From Drosophila persimilis (Eukaryota; Arthropoda; Insecta; Diptera; Drosophilidae), in NCBI RefSeq assembly GCF_003286085.1, contig NW_020825313.1, positions 2,418,001 through 2,482,000 on the forward strand: a stretch of DNA of 64,000 nucleotides, in the 5' to 3' direction. The notes beneath the pieces were generated by a model. The model made no database searches. It worked only from the letters and a program-made list of their open reading frames with translations, and was not told where the DNA came from. The position numbers were made by a program, and so were the translations under genes. Positions 22,501 to 33,962 of the stretch are shown here, piece by piece. Position 1 is the stretch's first letter. Each line of letters starts with the position of its first letter.

Positions 22501-24132
22501 TATTGTCAACTATTGCACGATTTTATGATCCACTCGGACTTATAGGGCCAGTAATTACCAAAGCAAAAATATATCTACAGCAGCTGTGGAAATAAAAGCT
22601 TCATTGGGATGAATGTCTGCCAGTCTCCTTACGCACAACTTGGATCAACCTTTTTCAGCAGTTTGACTCTATGTAACAAATTTCTTTCCCGCGCCTATCG
22701 TTCCGTCGAAGCAGCAACCTTGAAATGCATGGATTTTGTGATGTCAGCATGAGTGCTTATGGATGCAAGCATCTACGCTGTTTCGCAGGGCGACAATGAA
22801 GTCAAGGCAAATCTTCTATCTTCCAGATCTCGTGTAGCGCCACTGAAGACTATCACAATACCCAAGTTGGAATTATGTGGTGCAGCGCTACTCGCCTAGC
22901 TTATGTATGAAGTGTCTTTGATGAACTTCAATAGCTTTTATTATTGCTGGTGTCACTCCACAGTCGTTTTGGCTTGGGTCAAGAATCAACCATCACACTT
23001 GAATGTAGTTGTCGACAATAGACTTTCTGTTATTCAGGAACTCACATCTGGAATGTCTTGGCTGCACGTGCCAACTGATCTAAACCCTGCCGATATGCTT
23101 TCTCGAGGATCATTACCAGCTGAGCTCATCAATTCTCATCTTTGGAAGTATGGATCTACATACATGACAGCCAGTAAGGATCAATGGCCAAGTACGCCTG
23201 CTCTTCCAGAGCCGGTTTTGGAGGCACGAAAAACCATACTAATTACAAACTGCGCGTCAAGATATTTGGTGGAAGAATCAAAATTTGTAAGTTCCTTCCC
23301 CAAAATGCAACGAATTTTTGCGTATGTATGCAAATTCATTCATCGTCGAAAGTCTGGAATAACTGTGGAGGTCTTGCAGCGTCTTGCAGGTCTTGCGTTT
23401 GGGAATCGAACTGCTTCTTCGTCTTACTCAGCAATCTCGTCTATCTACTGAAATAAGAGCCCTGGAAATGCGAAAGGACATCAAGGCTTCGGTTTGCTTC
23501 AAGTTGGCTGTCTTGTCTCGACGATTGCATCGATTGACGTTTCATTTCTCCTAGATCGCCACATTTTGGAGGATTGTGTGGCGTCAGTCAAGCTTGCTAA
23601 ACATCATCTTCGACGTGCCCTTGGATCCTCGCTTCTTGGATTTGATGAGCTGCGCACTCTCGCGTACAATATCTGTGCAATCATTAATTTAAGGCCATTG
23701 TTTCCTTTTTCAGAGAACCCTGCAGATCTCGATGTACTCACGCCCAGCCATTTTCTGGTTGGCGCCCCCTTCACAACCTTCTTGGAGCTTGACTTGGTTC
23801 AGCTTCAGCAAATCTTTCGGTCTCGCTGGCGCCAATCGTATTTAACCAGTCTTCAAGAAAGAACGAAGTGGCGCACCCGGAATCCTGAGCTTCACGTCAA
23901 TGATGTCGTTCTTGTTAAGGACGAGAACTTCCCTCCTCTGAAGTGGCCACTAGCGAGAATCCTCAAGCTCATGCCAGGAGCTGATGGCGTATCTCGAGTC
24001 GCCTTGATCAGGATGCCTACAGGTGTTAGCCGAAGAGCACTTGCAAAACTATGTCTATTGCCTCTACGAGATGAGGTGAAAGGCATGGATCCTTCCACGG
24101 GGGGAGTATGTTCGGGCGAAGCCCGAGTGTAA
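19586..24132 (+). pseudogene. gag-pol: BEL-B1 gag-pol (multiple lesions)
   Basis: Start ATG at 19586 by alignment with the intact copy. Gag, knuckles and protease read open from 19746 to about 21728. A gap there removes about 14 codons before RT, which continues 21752-22492 with YVDD at about 22212-22225. It then hits the AAGGGACTT frame-breaking tract at 22466-22474 shared with B2. RNase H and later parts are in shifted frames with stops (about 22590, 22675, 22900). Near 23495-23560 a deletion of some 600 bp removes the integrase zinc domain and both catalytic Asp residues. The C-terminal domain 23590-24132 survives. No functional integrase could be made. Confidence 0.9.
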
Positions 24133-24596
24133 ATTTTGTACCATCGTTCTATTGCCTATCAATTCACTTTCCTTTCCATTTTGGTCATTATACTAAACTA
24201 ACGTAACGTAAGCGTAGCTTTATCTATGCTCGCTCAGCAACATGCTCTCATTTAATCATCCTAGTCGTCCTAGTCTTTATCCATGCTCACTCTTGTTATC
24301 TTTTCTTTCCTATGCCGTCGCTACGCCGTCAGCAGCTGCTCCTGCTCTAGTAGTTACCGCTTGATATAGTTGGAGAACAGACCCTTTTTGTCCCCAATCT
24401 ATTACTTTGGCTCGAGATCGGCTCGCTTGCCTCATCCAAGTGTATCACTCTCGAATACTATTGTAAAAGGCTCTGGCATCTTCGACCACCCTCAACACAC
24501 AAAATACCTATAATAAAATTTATAACGTTTCGGAAATTATTAATTCGTGCAATTATTGAACAATCAAAGTCGGCGAAAAAGCTCGTTATCTCAACA
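24109..24596 (+). repeat. 3' LTR of BEL-B1
   Basis: 488 bp, TGTTCGGGCGAAGCCCGAG...CTCAACA, followed by the CTGTA duplication. Confidence 0.9.
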
Positions 24597-24601
24597 CTGT
24601 A

Positions 24602-24907
24602 CATAATACTCAAAGATATTCAGGAGTGGGGAAACTTGTCGGGTGCCACACACTCGACAAACAAATGTAAAATATTGCATATTTGCAGAAAACATCGCTG
24701 CACTTCAAGAAACAATGATCTTAGTTTTCAAAACACGACAATTCAATCTGTAGGACACTTAAAAATTCTTGGAATTGTTTTCGATAATAAATTTAATTTT
24801 AAAAAACACTGTCTACAATAAAGATTACAATTAGAATCTAGACTTAACATCATTCGATTTCTAAGCGCAAAATTTTCAATATCCATGATAATACGTTAGT
24901 ATACATA
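24602..24907 (+). pseudogene. I-clade element, segment 2 (RT C-terminal region)
   Basis: Plus-strand frame with I-factor-like RT downstream motifs (STNKCKILHI at about 24651-24680, LGIVFDNKFNFKKH at about 24770-24810), continuing segment 1 after BEL-B1. It is interrupted at the TA dinucleotide 24906-24907 by the palindromic Tc1 derivative and continues at 26200. Confidence 0.7.
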
Positions 24908-25461
24908 CAGTGGGCTGCAAAAGTGAGTACATACTCACAATCACTGACTTTAGCCTCCCATAACAGGCAAACGAATAAAGCCAAACAAACCAAATTTGTT
25001 CCCCATATAAATACTTGTATTCTTAAAAAATAAACAATAATTACAAGAACGAGTAAAAATTTTTCAAAGAATGAAAAGTAAAAAACCAAAAGAACTCGCA
25101 TGTACTCGGTTTTGCACTTTTTCATAAAAATTAAAGTAAATCATAATATTAACATTTTGCGCATAGACCCATATTAGATATTACTTTTTTAATACGGCTT
25201 GGAATGTTCTCTATCAAATTCCCAAAAATATCTTTTGAAATTGGATTGCACTCCGCATCTATACATCCCCAGAGATCGCCTTGGTTAGATGGCGCTGATT
25301 CGTAGTGCTCAAGCCGTCGTTTCACGATTGACCGTAGGCTTTCAATCGGATTAAGGTCGGTTCTTTGAGATAACCACTCCAGCAATTTAAAATTTTGATT
25401 AACCAGTCATTCTCGAACATTTTTCGCAATTTGCTTCGGATTCCTGTCTTGTAAACAAGTT
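24908..25461 (+). repeat. Left arm of inverted repeat
   Basis: 554 bp. Coordinates are exactly symmetric with the right arm (24908+26199 equals 25461+25646). Confidence 0.92.
25149..25385 (-). pseudogene. Tc1-type transposase C-terminal fragment, left arm
   Basis: 78 codons beginning at the last catalytic block (SQRTDLNPIESL; family consensus is PDLNPIE, whose Glu is the third acid of DD34E). They continue through the C-terminal helix region to the stop (GLCAKC end). Helix-turn-helix and the first two catalytic Asp residues are absent, so it cannot catalyse transposition. The identical frame is found inverted at 25722-25958. Confidence 0.82.
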
Positions 25462-25645
25462 AGTTAAATTCAGGATAAATACATTTCTCCGGAAAATTAA
25501 GAAGTTAGGCTTGTAGAAGTTGTAAATAGTCCTCTCTGAACTGAATAACATAAATTTTTTGTAGAGGACCAACGTGCTACCATGTAAAGCAACTTCAGAC
25601 CATAATATTTCAATATTTCATATTATTCCTTATTACTATGGTCTG

Positions 25646-26199
25646 AACTTGTTTACAAGACAGGAATCCGAAGCAAATTGCGAAAAATGTTCGAGAATGA
25701 CTGGTTAATCAAAATTTTAAATTGCTGGAGTGGTTATCTCAAAGAACCGACCTTAATCCGATTGAAAGCCTACGGTCAATCGTGAAACGACGGCTTGAGC
25801 ACTACGAATCAGCGCCATCTAACCAAGGCGATCTCTGGGGATGTATAGATGCGGAGTGCAATCCAATTTCAAAAGATATTTTTGGGAATTTGATAGAGAA
25901 CATTCCAAGCCGTATTAAAAAAGTAATATCTAATATGGGTCTATGCGCAAAATGTTAATATTATGATTTACTTTAATTTTTATGAAAAAGTGCAAAACCG
26001 AGTACATGCGAGTTCTTTTGGTTTTTTACTTTTCATTCTTTGAAAAATTTTTACTCGTTCTTGTAATTATTGTTTATTTTTTAAGAATACAAGTATTTAT
26101 ATGGGGAACAAATTTGGTTTGTTTGGCTTTATTCGTTTGCCTGTTATGGGAGGCTAAAGTCAGTGATTGTGAGTATGTACTCACTTTTGCAGCCCACTG
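25646..26199 (-). repeat. Right arm of inverted repeat
   Basis: Reverse complement of 24908-25461, with the same terminal sequence and a TA next to it. Confidence 0.92.
25722..25958 (+). pseudogene. Tc1-type transposase C-terminal fragment, right arm
   Basis: Same 78-codon fragment as 25149-25385, on the opposite strand with no amino-acid difference. It carries only the DLNPIE block and C-terminus. Transcription across both arms would produce a long hairpin RNA rather than a useful enzyme. Confidence 0.82.
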
Positions 26200-26201
26200 T
26201 A

Positions 26202-27255
26202 TATCACAAGAGCTCCTATTCTTGCCAAAAGCGACTACGGACTTCCGATATTCGGATGGAACGCGAATGCAAATTTAAGAAAAATTCAAACACCATTACA
26301 TAATTGCGTACTCCGCAGCTTCAACGCCTTCCCCACATCTCCAATAAAATGCACTTTAGCAGAAGCTGGCCTTCCGTTCATCAAACATAGGTTGTACGAA
26401 TCCACAATCAGAATGATAATTAACCGACTACTCAACAAATATTTCAACAGTGCCTTAAATGCCTTAAATATTATGAGCGGAGTTTTCCGAAGGCTCTTCT
26501 TGGAAGAGTTTTTCAAAAGGTTTCTATTCACCGATGCATCAAAAAACATCTCTGGTACCGGCTTCACTGCAGAGGCTTCCGCCATTCGTAAAGACTGCAC
26601 AGACGCAAAGGAAAACCCCGACCTATTTATGATCTGCACAGATAGCCTCTCCACTATAGAAGCTGTAAAAAATGTAAACTGCCGAGATTCGTAACCTGTG
26701 CATTCAGTATCCAAAAAAGCTTACTCTTTTCTGGGTGCCCAGTCAGTAGGGTATCCAAGGAAATGAGTATGCGGATTTAGCTGCAAATCACGTCCTTCAT
26801 ACTCCCACTGAGGAAAATTATATGAAAAGGCTCATCACCCAGATCTCAACCCAAAGACCCTCTGAAGATTGGAACCAATTTCTCCACCGATACAAGATGT
26901 TTAACCCGAGTGGTTCACCCACGATCTAACCAGCAAATCCGCTTACGTATCGGCCATACAAAATTAACTAATGAACACCTGTTAAAACCACACAACGTTG
27001 TTCCTGCGGGGACACTCTCTCAGTGGATCACCTTTTAGATGTTTTTACAAAATGGTCAAGGATAGGAAAATACTCTTTAAAGATAAAAAGCCCTCAGCAT
27101 TTCTTGAACATACTAAACCTGAAAACATTAATTTAATTAACCTCTTTTTTAGAAAATGTAATATTATCGAATTTATCTAACTCCAGCTATTGAACAGCAG
27201 AGCTGAAGGCCCTAATAGATAGCGCTCGAATAGTTTTTTAAGTTATTACTTTATA
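26202..27255 (+). pseudogene. I-clade element, segment 3 (RT end and RNase H)
   Basis: The frame resumes after the Tc1 derivative with the end of RT (about 26202-26390). An RNase H domain follows at 26392-26830: FTDASKNISGTGF (first Asp), ICTDSLSTIEAV (third acid) and WVPS-GIQGNEYADLAANH (final Asp) in a shifted frame after the stop near 26693. A C-terminal CCHC-like tail region at about 26900-27030 is decayed. A C-terminal RNase H in a non-LTR element of this RT type points to the I clade. The BEL-B dimer is inserted in its 3' end. Confidence 0.75.
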
Positions 27256-27260
27256 TTAGC

Positions 27261-27736
27261 TGTTCGGGCGAAGCCCGAGTGTAAATTTTATACCATTGTT
27301 TTATTGCCTATCAATTCACTTTCTTTTCTATTTTGGTCATTATACTAAACTAACGTAACGTAAGCGTAGCTTTATCTATGCTCGCTCAGCAACATGCTCT
27401 CATTTAATCATCTATTCTTATCTATGCTCGCTCTTGTTATCTTTTCTTTCCTATGCCGTCGCTAAGCCGTCAGCAGCTGCGCCTGCTCTAGCAGTTACCG
27501 CTTGATATAGTTGGAGAACAGACCCTTTTTGTCCCCAATCTATTACTTTGGCTCGAGATCGGCTCGCTTGCCTCATCCAAGTGTGTCACTCTAATACTAT
27601 TGTAAAAGGCTCTGGCATCTTCGGCCACCCTCAACACACAAAATACCTATAATAAAATTTATAACGTTTTCGGAAATTAATAATTTGTGAAATTATTGAA
27701 CAATCATAGTCAGCGAAAAAGCTCGTTGTCTCAACA
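27261..27736 (+). repeat. LTR 1 of BEL-B dimer
   Basis: 476 bp, TGTTCGGGCGAAGCCCGAG...TCTCAACA, preceded by TTAGC. An AATAAA polyadenylation-type signal is at 27651-27656. Confidence 0.95.
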
Positions 27737-27738
27737 TT

Positions 27739-27756
27739 TGGTGACCCCGACGTGAT
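27739..27756 (+). other. Primer-binding site (tRNA-Trp), dimer unit 1
   Basis: Exact TGGTGACCCCGACGTGAT two bases after LTR 1. Confidence 0.88.
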
Positions 27757-27993
27757 CGTCAGTAACAATTTGGAAATAAACAATTATAAACAGTGAAAAT
27801 TATCCGCTAAACATAACTGTTCGAACGCGAAGCGGTTAGTTCCCATTTCGTCGCGCGCTTGCTTACAAGCACTAATACAGCTACGTGCATTAGCGGCTTC
27901 GGGTTCGCTGCACTTGCGCTTGCATACCAAAAAAAATCAAACGGTTGGTTCTTCGATTCTTCTTTGTGCTTTGCTCGCTGCTGCCTGTCGAAA

Positions 27994-30900
27994 ATGGATG
28001 AGTCTAATGACGTGCCGGAAAACAGGGTGTCTTTTTACAAACTAAAGGCACTCTCAATATACAACAAAGCCGTTTCACTTCGAGAGACGATATTGAATGA
28101 TGAAAACAACCCAATCAGTGAAGATGCGCTAAGTGTTCATTTAAAATTCTTGGAAAAAATATCCGACTCATTTAATGTTACTCATTCTAATTTAGAAGAG
28201 CTTGATGTAAGCGAAATTGGCAGCGACTTAAGCAACAATTTTGAGGATTTGGCGATGGAAATCGAAGTTCGTATTCGCTCAGCACTCCGCAGGACTACCC
28301 AGAACATGCCGCATCACTCAACGATACGACCCGAGCTCAACGTTACTGCCTCCGGAAATGTACGGTCACGATATCATATTCCTGACATTAAACTTCCCAC
28401 TTTCCGTGGAGGTTATACTGAGTGGGCAGACTTTTACTCGATGTTTAGCACAGTAATAGATCAGGAGCCCTTTCTATCAAAGATTGAGAAGTTCCAGCAC
28501 CTGCGCTCATGTTTGGATGGACCTGCCCTGGAGGCTGTTCGCTCTTTGGAAGTATCGGAGAGCAATTATGATATTGCATTGGACATTTTAAACAATCGTT
28601 TCAATAATAAACGTTTAATCTTTCAGGCACACGTCGCTGAGATTCTGAGGCATGAGAAGGTTGAAGATGGGTCAACTACAAAGCTACGTACTTTATCGGA
28701 CAAGCTTCATTCTCACATGAGAGCGCTTAGATCGATGGGTACCATGGAGGAAATAGCTGGATGCATCATCGTTCACTCCACATACAAGTATCTCGACTCT
28801 GATACCAGGACCAAATGGGAGGAGCTGTCGCCCCCTAACGTCATACCAACATGGGACCATTTTTCGGCTTTTTTGGAGAGGAGATGTCAAGCCATGGAGA
28901 CCATGGATCAAGCTATGTTGATTCAAATCCATAGCAGTCAGGTTGGAAAACATAAACGAATCACTCATTCAAAACACAGTCTTGTTGCTACAAATACAAT
29001 CGTATTGGAATGCGTGTTCTGTGATAATAAAGGGCATAACATTTACAGCTGCACTCGCTTTGGAAACCTTTCGCCATCTTTGCGTCTTAGAGAGGCAAGG
29101 AAGCTTAGAGTTTGCTTCAACTGTTTGAAGAAGGGACATCGGAATACCTCCTGCAGTTCAGGCTCTTGTCGCACATGCGGTGAAAAGCATCATACCCTTT
29201 TACATATCAACAATCCGCTGCCTACGTCAGTTAACACGGAACCTGCAAACGCTACTACGTCTCCTATTCAGACAGACTTATGCCCAGGCCCCAATCTTTC
29301 AAGTTCTCTTGTTGCCGCTTCATCACCATGCTCGCCTCCTGCTCAGAATCTTAGCTCAGACGTAGTGCTTCTAGCCACGACAGTCATTATGATAAAGAGT
29401 CGAGTTGGTGATCTTCTTCCTTGCCGGGCTCTTCTGGATTCAGGCTCTCAGATTAATTTAATAACCTCTCGCTTTGCTCAGAGGCTTCAGCTGAAACGAG
29501 CCAAAGGGTCGGTATCAGTATCGGGTATCGGCGCTGATTCTGCATTTCACACGGAAGGTTCAGTTAATTTGGTCATTCAATCCAGGACTTCCGATTACTT
29601 CACGAGTCTCACAGCTCTCGTTGCTCCACGTATTACAGGAAACCAGCCTGCTTCTTCATTTGATGTATCCAAATGGGAAATGCCATCCAATATCAGCCTT
29701 GCTGACCCACACTTTAACAAATCTCAGCGCATCGATGTACTTATTGGAGCCAGCTTATTTTACGCTATTTTATGCGTTGGACGGATCAAATTGGAGAGGG
29801 GACTTCCTATAATACAAAAAACTCGTCTCGGCTGGGTTGTCACAGGTGGAGGTCATTACTCCCACAGCTCAGTGCTCCTAGCTGCCTCTAGTTCGACGGA
29901 ATTGAGTCAAACGCCTACCGTTGGTTTGGATGAGCTAGTGCGAAGGTTTTGGGAAGTGGAAAACTGCCACGGTCCCGCTACAGAAGCAACAAAGGAGGAA
30001 ATTGCTTGCGAGGAACATTTCAAAAAACATTGCGGTCGGCTTCCAAGTGGCGAGTACTGCGTTCAATTGCCTTTAAAACTGAGTGACAGTCTTCTTGGAG
30101 ATTCTTATCAACAAGCCTATCGCAGATTTCTCAATCTAGAGCGCAAGTTGGTTCGCAAACCGCTTCTCAAGGCCCAATACGCCGCATTTATAAAGGAATA
30201 CGTCGATTTGAATCACATGTCCCCTGTCAAAAGTGACGCACTTAAACAATGCAAATTTTTTCTTCCTCATCACTGCGTCTTAAGAGAAGACAAAACCACC
30301 ACAAAACTCCGAGTAGTTTTCGACGGATCCGCTTGTACATCTACAGGATATTCCCTCAACGATATATTGATGTCAGGCCCAACAATTCAGCCAAAGTTAG
30401 TTACGACTCTTCTTCGATTTCGTACCTTTCGTATAGCATTGACTGGTGACATTTGTAAAATGTATAGATGCGTCCGTGTCTCGCCCCAAGATAGTTTTCT
30501 GCAGTGCATACTGTGGCGTGACTCACCCCTCGAGGAGCTAAGGACATTCAAGCTGGATACCGTGACCTATGGAACGAAACCAGCAGCATTTCTGGCCGTC
30601 CGTTCTATGCACCAACTAGCGGCAGACGAGAGTTCGTCATATCCAATTGGCTCTGAAGTTGTGCTGCGGGACTTTTACGTGGATGATTTGCTAACGGGGG
30701 GAGATACTACAAATGAGGTGCTGGAAATAATTCGCCAGGTGTCAGGACTATTAGCCAAAGGAAATTTCAAGATCAGAAAATGGTGTTCCAACGATACATA
30801 TGTACTCGATCAAACACCCCATGAAGATAGGGAAACATTTGTTAAATTTACTGATGGCAGCGATGTAACCAAGACGCTAGGTTTAGCATGGAATCCCACT

Positions 30901-33253
30901 TCGGATGAGCTACTATTTTCATTCTGTCCCAAGGGACTTCCCTTCGAAACCAACTAAGCGAGTTGTATTGTCAACTATTGCACGATTTTATGATCCACTC
31001 GGACTTATAGGGCCAGTTATTACTAAAGCAAAAATATTTCTACAGCAGCTGTGGAAAGAAAAGCTTCATTGGGATGAAAGTCTGCCAGTCTCCTTACGCA
31101 CAACTTGGATCAACTTTATTCAGCAGTTTGACTCTATGCAACAAATTTCTTTCCCGCGCCTATCTTTCCTTCGAAGCAGCAACCTTGAAATGCATGGATT
31201 TTGTGATGCCAGCATGAGTGCTTATGGAGCTTGCATCTACGCTGTTTCGCAAGGCGACAATGGAGTCAAGGCAAATCTTCTATCTTCCAGATCTCGTGTA
31301 GCGCCACTGAAGACTATCACAATACCCAAGTTGGAATTATGTGGTGCAGCGCTACTCGCTCAGCTTATGCATGAAGTGTCTTTGATGAACTTCAAGTGCT
31401 CTTATTATTGCTGGTGTGACTCCACAGTCGTTTTGGCTTGGATCAAGAATCAACCATCCAACTTCAATGTATTTGTCGCTAATAGACTTTCTGTTATTCA
31501 GGAACTCACATCTGGAATGTCTTGGCTGCACGTGCCAACTGATCTAAACCCTGCCGATATGCTTTCTCGAGGATCATTACCAGCTGAGCTCATCAATTCT
31601 CATCTTTGGAAGTATGGACCTACATACTTGACAGCCAGTAAGGATCAATGGCCAAGTACACCTGCTCTTCCAGAGCCGGTTTTGGAGGCACGAAAAACCA
31701 TACTAATTACAAACTGCGCGTCAAGATATTTGGTGGAAGAATCAAAGTTTGTAAATTCCTTCCCCAAAATGCAACGAATTTTTGCGTATGTATGCAAATT
31801 CATTCATCGACGAAAGTCTGGAATAACTGTGGAGGACTTGCGTTTGGGAACCGAACTGCTTATTCGTCTTACTCAACAATCTCGTCTATCCACTGAAATA
31901 AGAGCCCTGGAAACGCGAAAGGACATCAAGGCTTCAAGCTCGATCGCCTCTCTTTCGCCATTTTTAGATGATTGCGGTTTGCTTCGAGTTGGAGGGCGTC
32001 TTAAAAACTCTACCTTGGACTTTGAAGCACGGCATCCCATAATATTGCCCAAGAATCATTCCATCACTTCTGCTCTGATACGGCACTTACACGAAAAGCA
32101 CCTTCACGCTGGACCCCAGTCGCTATTAGCCATCATTCGTCAAACGTACTGGCCAATCGGTGGCCGAAAGACCGTAGCACACGTAATCCAAAAGTGTGTC
32201 AGATGCTTTAGAGTGAAGCCTCGAACTCTCGAGCAAATAATGGCAGATCTTCCGGTGGACAGAGTCAGCGAATCTCGTGCATTTTTAGTTACCGGCGTGG
32301 ACTATTGCGGTCCGTTCCTGTATAAATCAGAAGTTCGAAACCGGCCCCCACTAAAGTGCTACATGAGCATTTTTATATGCTTCTCCACCAAGGCGGTTCA
32401 CATCGAGCTTGTGAAGGATCTTACAACATCTGCGTTCCTCTCTGCTCTTCGCCGTTTCATTTGCACCCGTGGAAGACCGATTCGTATTTGGTCAGATAAT
32501 GCCACAAATTTTGTTGGAGCGCGGAACGAACTGGCGGAACTTAAGTCGCTATTCCTAAGCGACAGTCATCAAGAAGCCGTGCATCAAGCTTTTCTCAACG
32601 ATTGCATCGATTGGCGTTTCATTCCTCCTAGATCGCCACATTTTGGAGGATTGTGGGAGGCGTCAGTCAAGCTTGCTAAGCATCATCTTCGACGTGCCCT
32701 CGGATCCTCGCTTCTTGGATTTGATGAGCTGCGCACTCTCGCGTGCAATATCTGTGCAATCATTAATTCAAGGCCATTGTTTCCTCTTTCAGAGAACCCT
32801 GCAGATCTCGATGTACTCACGCCCAGCCATTTTCTAGTTGGCGCCCCTATCACAACCTTCTTGGAGCCTGACTTGGTTCATTTAAACGTCGATCGCTTGG
32901 ACCGTTGGCAGAAGGTCACACAGCTTCAGCAAATCTTTTGGTCTCGCTGGCGCCAATCGTATTTAACCAGTCTTCAAGAAAGAACGAAGTGGCGCACCCG
33001 GAATCCTGAGCTTCACGTCAATGATGTCGTTCTTGTTAAGGACGAGAACTTCCCTCCTCTGAAGTGGCCTCTAGCGAGAATCCTCGAGCTCATCCCAGGA
33101 GCTGATGGCGTATCTCGAGTCGCCTTGATCAGGATGGCTACAGGTGTTAGCCGAAGAGCACTTGCAAAACTATGTCTATTGCCTCTACGAGATGAGGTGA
33201 AAGGCATGGATCCTTCCACGGGGGGAGTATGTTCGGGCGAAGCCCGAGTGTAA
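27994..33253 (+). pseudogene. gag-pol: BEL-B2 gag-pol, split by one frame-breaking tract
   Basis: Same start (ATG 27994) and domain order as the intact unit 2: gag, three zinc knuckles (about 29010-29200), protease DSGS at 29437, RT with YVDD at about 30676-30687, RNase H, integrase with D at 32299 and 32494 and E at 32656, and the C-terminal tail ending in LTR 2. The first frame stops at 30955-30957. The rest is open from about 30905 to 33253 in the next frame. The cause is AAGGGACTT at 30931-30939 in place of AATCAAGT in unit 2, a net +1. Everything else is open, so either this is a nearly intact dead copy or the two halves are made by recoding. The same tract occurs in BEL-B1. Confidence 0.9.
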
Positions 33254-33705
33254 ATTTTATACCATTGTTTTATTGCCTATCAATTCACTTTCTTTTCTAT
33301 TTTGGTCATTATACTAAACTAACGTAACGTAAGCGTAGCTTTATCTATGCTCGCTCAGCAACATGCTCTCATTTAATCATCTATTCTTATCTATGCTCGC
33401 TCTTGTTATCTTTTCTTTCCTATGCCGTCGCTAAGCCGTCAGCAGCTGCGCCTGCTCTAGCAGTTACCGCTTGATATAGTTGGAGAACAGACCCTTTTTG
33501 TCCCCAATCTATTACTTTGGCTCGAGATCGGCTCGCTTGCCTCATCCAAGTGTGTCACTCTAATACTATTGTAAAAGGCTCTGGCATCTTCGGCCACCCT
33601 CAACACACAAAATACCTATAATAAAATTTATAACGTTTTCGGAAATTAATAATTTGTGAAATTATTGAACAATCATAGTCAGCGAAAAAGCTCGTTGTCT
33701 CAACA
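33230..33705 (+). repeat. LTR 2 (shared middle LTR) of BEL-B dimer
   Basis: 476 bp, serving as 3' LTR of unit 1 and 5' LTR of unit 2. It is flanked on the left by the gag-pol end and purine tract of unit 1 and on the right by the primer site of unit 2. AATAAA at 33620-33625. Confidence 0.95.
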
Positions 33706-33707
33706 TT

Positions 33708-33725
33708 TGGTGACCCCGACGTGAT
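33708..33725 (+). other. Primer-binding site (tRNA-Trp), dimer unit 2
   Basis: Exact TGGTGACCCCGACGTGAT. Confidence 0.88.
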
Positions 33726-33962
33726 CGTCAGTAACAATTTGGAAATAAACAATTATAAACAGTGAAAATTATCCGCTAAACATAACTGTTCGAACGCGAA
33801 GCGGTTAGTTCCCATTTCGTCGCGCGCTTGCTTACAAGCACTAATACAGCTACGTGCATTAGCGGCTTCGGGTTCGCTGCACTTGCGCTTGCATACCAAA
33901 AAAAATCAAACGGTTGGTTCTTCGATTCTTCTTTGTGCTTTGCTCGCTGCTGCCTGTCGAAA

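Larger units (their letters stand above)
18911..24596 (+). mobile_element. BEL/Pao retrotransposon BEL-B1 (old, defective)
   Basis: Inserted in the I-clade element with target CTGTA duplicated (18906-18910, 24597-24601). LTRs 18911-19328 and 24109-24596 differ by deletions and substitutions, so the copy is older than the BEL-B dimer. Primer site TGGTGACCCCGACGTGAT at 19331-19348. The interior is clearly the same family as the dimer but frame-broken. Confidence 0.92.
24908..26199. mobile_element. Palindromic (fold-back) Tc1/mariner derivative
   Basis: Two arms of equal length, 24908-25461 and 25646-26199 (554 bp each), are reverse complements as far as I checked, separated by a 184-bp loop. 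Outer ends are CAGTGGGCTGCAAAAGTGAG on both sides, with TA duplicated outside (24906-24907, 26200-26201). Each arm encodes the same C-terminal transposase piece. The I-clade frame is restored when the element is removed. This is a duplicated inverted 3' half of a Tc1 element. Confidence 0.93.

Noticed and set aside
33828-33962. Upstream extension of the BEL-B3 Gag frame
   Set aside because: The stretch is open but contains no ATG before 33963; the family start is taken at MDESND.
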